Shown one piece after another: positions 6,493 to 8,491 of a stretch of 8,491 nt of DNA; position 1 is the first letter of the stretch; each line of letters starts with the position of its first letter. Below the pieces are notes generated by a model, which had not been told where the DNA came from, searched no databases, and was given only the letters and a program-made list of their open reading frames with translations. The DNA comes from Candidatus Omnitrophota bacterium (GTDB taxonomy: Bacteria > Omnitrophota > Gorgyraeia > B26-G9): the NCBI GenBank assembly GCA_022013205.1, contig JAKLQT010000136.1, positions 1 to 8,491 on the forward strand, written 5' to 3'. The translations under genes were made by a program, and so were the position numbers.

Positions 6493-7083
6493 TCAGCTTA
6501 ACAAAGCAATTATTGCCTGTCTAATCAACATAACCGCGTACGCGCAAAGGAGCATATTAAATACCCTGGATATGATTTTTACACCGTTGGGCTCAAGCAG
6601 CCCGATCACCTTTGAACTATTGATCAAAAAATAGAGCACAACAATTAAATTTATAAGCAGGGTTAGCACGGTCATTATAAAACCGTTCAGGCTCATTAAG
6701 GCCAGCAGCATTACCAAAAACTCTGAGGTAATTATCAATTGCGCGGCAGCAGGAAATAGCGTCGAGCTTTTCGAAGCAAAAACTTCCTCTTCCCTCCTCA
6801 AAAGCGCGCAAATCGAAAAAACAAGCAGCAATATCCCCGCGGCAATCTGCAAATCTACGGATCTAATAGCTGTTAAGGCAAAGATAAGCCCGCAAAAGAA
6901 CATAAAACCGATACAAATAAAAAAGGTAAAATAAACAGAATTAAGCAGAGTTTTTCTTACCTGCTTGGGCTGTAATTTGGCAGATACTGATAAAAAAGCG
7001 CTCAAATGCCCTGAAATATTAATCGCGAGAAATAAAGCACAAAAATTTGCTATGAATTTTCCGATAATAGCCATGTTTTTCAC
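6493..7083 (-). CDS. MarC-family integral membrane protein
   Basis: The 196-residue, very hydrophobic protein has about six membrane segments (roughly 8-33, 48-71, 77-95, 110-130, 133-155 and 172-195). The first segment FCALFLAINISGHLSAFLS (14-32) and the closing EPNGVKIISRVFNMLLCAYAVMLI (164-187) match the pattern of the MarC family, whose function is not settled. The usual NPFG motif of the first helix is changed to NISG, so it is a divergent member. The GTG start (7081-7083) overlaps the gmhB stop as GTGA, with an AGGGG very close upstream; an ATG three codons later (7072-7074) is about as likely, as the same AGGGG is 11 bases from it. The tight overlap suggests co-translation with gmhB. 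Confidence 0.78.
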   Translation of the reverse strand: MKNMAIIGKFIANFCALFLAINISGHLSAFLSVSAKLQPKQVRKTLLNSVYFTFFICIGFMFFCGLIFALTAIRSVDLQIAAGILLLVFSICALLRREEEVFASKSSTLFPAAAQLIITSEFLVMLLALMSLNGFIMTVLTLLINLIVVLYFLINSSKVIGLLEPNGVKIISRVFNMLLCAYAVMLIRQAIIALLS

Positions 7084-7646
7084 ATCCCCTTTTTTGATTC
7101 ATCTTTTTTTTCAATTACCGATTCAACCGCATCAAGCAAATCCACTGCTACAAAATCAGGCCTGAATTTAAAATTAGCCACGTCCTGTTCTGTTTTAGTC
7201 TGGCCGCTTAGAACAAGGATCGTCTTGCAGCCAAGGTTCAAACCTGTCTCAATATCCCTTTGACTGTCTCCAATATAAAAAGTTTCCTTTAAATCCACGG
7301 ACTTGCCTAAAAGCGCCTGTTTAAAAAGCCCGGTTTTGGGTTTTCGACATGAGCAATTATCCTCATCACGATGATTACAGTAATGTACGGCATGAATAGA
7401 AGCGCTGTTTCGTCTGATCCTTTCAAGCATTTTTTCCGTCATTTCCGCCAGGCTTGCCTCGGTATAAAGCCCCTTAGCGATACCGGCCTGGTTTGAGATT
7501 ATTATAATTTTATATCCAAGTTCTGTAAGCCTGCGCAAAGCGGTAAAAACATTGGGCAGAAAATCAAATTCCGTCCATGAACGAACATAATCACTTCTGT
7601 CCCTATTAATCACACCGTCTCTATCTAAAAAAATAACTTTTTCCAT
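7080..7646 (-). CDS. gmhB: D-glycero-D-manno-heptose 1,7-bisphosphate 7-phosphatase
   Basis: This HAD-superfamily phosphatase removes the 7-phosphate from heptose bisphosphate on the way to ADP-heptose for LPS core (or a related nucleotide-heptose). The 188-residue length is normal. It shows the nucleophile motif FLDRDGVIN with D8 and D10, the SNQAGIAKG motif (51-59), the zinc loop C90-x-H92...C98-x-C100 followed by RKPKTGL, and the late acidic motif GDSQRDIETG (126-135). The family includes histidinol-phosphatase relatives, but the zinc loop followed by RKP favours GmhB. The ATG has a clear AAGGAG, but 15 bases upstream, which is long; a TAA in frame between them rules out an earlier start. 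It is the first gene after the consensus promoter at 7683-7711. Confidence 0.92.
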   Translation of the reverse strand: MEKVIFLDRDGVINRDRSDYVRSWTEFDFLPNVFTALRRLTELGYKIIIISNQAGIAKGLYTEASLAEMTEKMLERIRRNSASIHAVHYCNHRDEDNCSCRKPKTGLFKQALLGKSVDLKETFYIGDSQRDIETGLNLGCKTILVLSGQTKTEQDVANFKFRPDFVAVDLLDAVESVIEKKDESKKGM

Positions 7647-7682
7647 ATTGATTTATTTTATCTCCTTTATCTTGAAAAAAAT

Positions 7683-7711
7683 ATTATATATCAATAGTCT
7701 ATGCATGTCAA
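7683..7711 (-). promoter_or_regulatory. Perfect consensus sigma-70 promoter for the gmhB operon
   Basis: On the minus strand TTGACA (7706-7711) and TATAAT (7683-7688) are separated by exactly 17 bases (7689-7705), matching the textbook vegetative consensus in every hexamer position. Transcription would begin around 7676, giving a leader of about 30 bases that includes the AAGGAG at about 7662-7667. It faces gmhB and the nine genes behind it. No comparable promoter is obvious in the later gaps of the run. Confidence 0.85.
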
Positions 7712-7722
7712 ACAATCGCCCC

Positions 7723-7756
7723 AAAAAGCAGTATTATGTCGTGCGTATTGCGTATC
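7723..7756 (+). repeat. Diverged short dispersed repeat, copy B
   Basis: It begins with AAAAAGCAGTATT, exactly as at 231-243, then a similar GTATTG-containing stretch, at about 25 of 34 positions matched by eye. It lies between the broken comEC fragment and the gmhB promoter, so the two copies bracket the operon. Confidence 0.5.
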
Positions 7757-7787
7757 ACGTTTGAAATTTAAAACAATCAACGGTTAA

Positions 7788-8105
7788 TCAGCCTCTCAGA
7801 GTATGAACAGCGGCTTTAATCCGGCTTCTTACGCAGAATATCAACAAAATAGCATAATATAACATCACCTGCCAAAGAGCGATACGCGAAAGCATTATAT
7901 AAGCCCAGGGAATAGCGATAAGTATAGAATTAATCTTATACATTATAACCACAAAAAATTCGCAGTTTAAAGCCAAAATCGGAGCAAGCGCGGGAATAAG
8001 CATCCCGAGAAAAATAAACAATAGAGCACTTAAAATGATTAGAAAAAGCAACGGAATAATAATTAAATTTGCCAATACAGATACAGGAGTGAAAATATTA
8101 AATAA
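7788..8105 (-). pseudogene. 3' fragment of a comEC-like DNA-uptake channel gene
   Basis: From about residue 65 to 168 of a 168-residue GTG-started frame (8294-7788), the product reads FNIFTPVSVLANLIIIPLL, then long hydrophobic helices, then IPWAYIMLSRIALWQ and a final membrane segment. FxxFxPVSxLANLxxxP is a hallmark of the ComEC/Rec2 competence domain, the inner-membrane channel for single-stranded DNA. The N-terminal two thirds or more of that protein are missing, replaced by transposase coding sequence in the same frame. The frame ends in TGA after a short basic tail; whether the original ComEC ended here or had a C-terminal metallo-beta-lactamase domain cannot be told. A product, if made, would not be a working channel. 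Confidence 0.72.
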
Positions 8106-8490
8106 CGGGGTCACCTCAACTTGCAAACTTGATTCCAAGAGTCGATATTTCTTTAAAAATTTCTTGTCCTTATCTGCCTTCTGCCTTATCCTCCTGCAAT
8201 ATTCGCTTATACTACGCTCATTCCCTATCCCATACCTTTGAGCTATTTGACGGCAATCTACTCCTGTCTTTTCTCGAATCAGTCTTATTGACACCTTCCT
8301 CGCTTCATTTTCCCTGCCTCTTACAGCCTTTCTTAAATCTTTATTATCTAACTTATATTCACTTGCATACTAATCTCTCTATCTGCTCCATCTTTTTTCC
8401 CAGCTTTATCCTTCGATGCTCAGGAATTTCTTTATCATAATATCTCTTACTATGAATATATTTTTCGGAAATATCATCCTTATAATCATT
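8103..8490 (-). pseudogene. 3' end of a REP-associated (Y1/IS200-like) transposase gene, frameshifted
   Basis: The stretch runs off the right edge and holds only the C-terminal part. One frame (8490-8359) gives NDYKDDISEKYIHSKRYYDK... up to ...MEQIERLVCK then stop. The next frame, open from about 8369, gives YASEYKLDNKDLRKAVRGRE and goes on through IREKTGVDCRQIAQRYGIG and RSISEYCRRI. The two join into one sensible protein if one base is removed (or two added) near 8370, so the gene is frameshifted. The second part resembles the DnaA domain IV helix-turn-helix that ends many REP-associated tyrosine transposases, which recognise short hairpin repeats. The catalytic HUH and tyrosine region is outside the window or lost. 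It then runs in frame into the comEC-like fragment near 8100-8120. Confidence 0.68.
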
Positions 8491-8491
8491 A

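Noticed and set aside
1..8491. CRISPR array, tRNA, rRNA or defence system
   Set aside because: No regularly spaced direct repeats, no tRNA-like cloverleaf and no rRNA stretches were seen; the genes are mostly metabolic.

Overview
The window is bacterial chromosome with a dense set of genes, all read on the minus strand (right to left). The content suggests a Gram-negative, free-living or at least biosynthetically capable bacterium: it has a heptose-bisphosphate phosphatase (LPS heptose pathway), leucine and aspartate-family biosynthesis, and a short GNAT of the N-acetylglutamate synthase type. The AT-leaning composition, the type-2 (archaeal-like) LeuC/LeuD pair, the REP-type transposase remnant and the short dispersed repeats would fit an uncultured lineage such as Omnitrophota or a relative. 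That placement is an inference held with low confidence.

Right end (about 7790-8491): wreckage. The 3' end of a REP-associated (IS200/Y1-like) transposase gene, with a DnaA-domain-IV-like helix-turn-helix and a frameshift near 8360-8372, is fused in frame to the last ~100 codons of a comEC-like DNA-uptake channel gene. A spacer of about 140 bases follows. It holds a diverged short repeat and a perfect consensus sigma-70 promoter (TTGACA, 17-bp spacer, TATAAT) facing the next gene.

Middle (7646 down to 351): ten genes in one direction with small gaps or 4-base overlaps, probably one operon or a few nested ones. In order they are gmhB, a MarC-family membrane protein, a NIL-domain/2[4Fe-4S] ferredoxin, an ArgA-like acetyltransferase, leuC, leuD, a 79-codon small protein of unknown function, leuB, asd and truA. 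LeuC/LeuD isomerise isopropylmalate and LeuB oxidises it, giving the later steps of leucine synthesis (leuA is not here). Asd makes aspartate semialdehyde. The NIL-ferredoxin belongs to a group known in methanogens to help make homocysteine from that same intermediate, so its presence in the operon may be functional.

Left end (1-350): no convincing gene. It holds a strong small hairpin, a pyrimidine-rich stretch and a second copy of the short repeat found near 7723, so related repeats lie at both outer edges of the gene block.

No new multi-gene system stands out. The points most worth a second look are the transposase/comEC fusion, the small gene locked into the leucine operon, the NIL-ferredoxin with asd, and the acetyltransferase whose C-terminus is encoded by a 9-bp tandem repeat.
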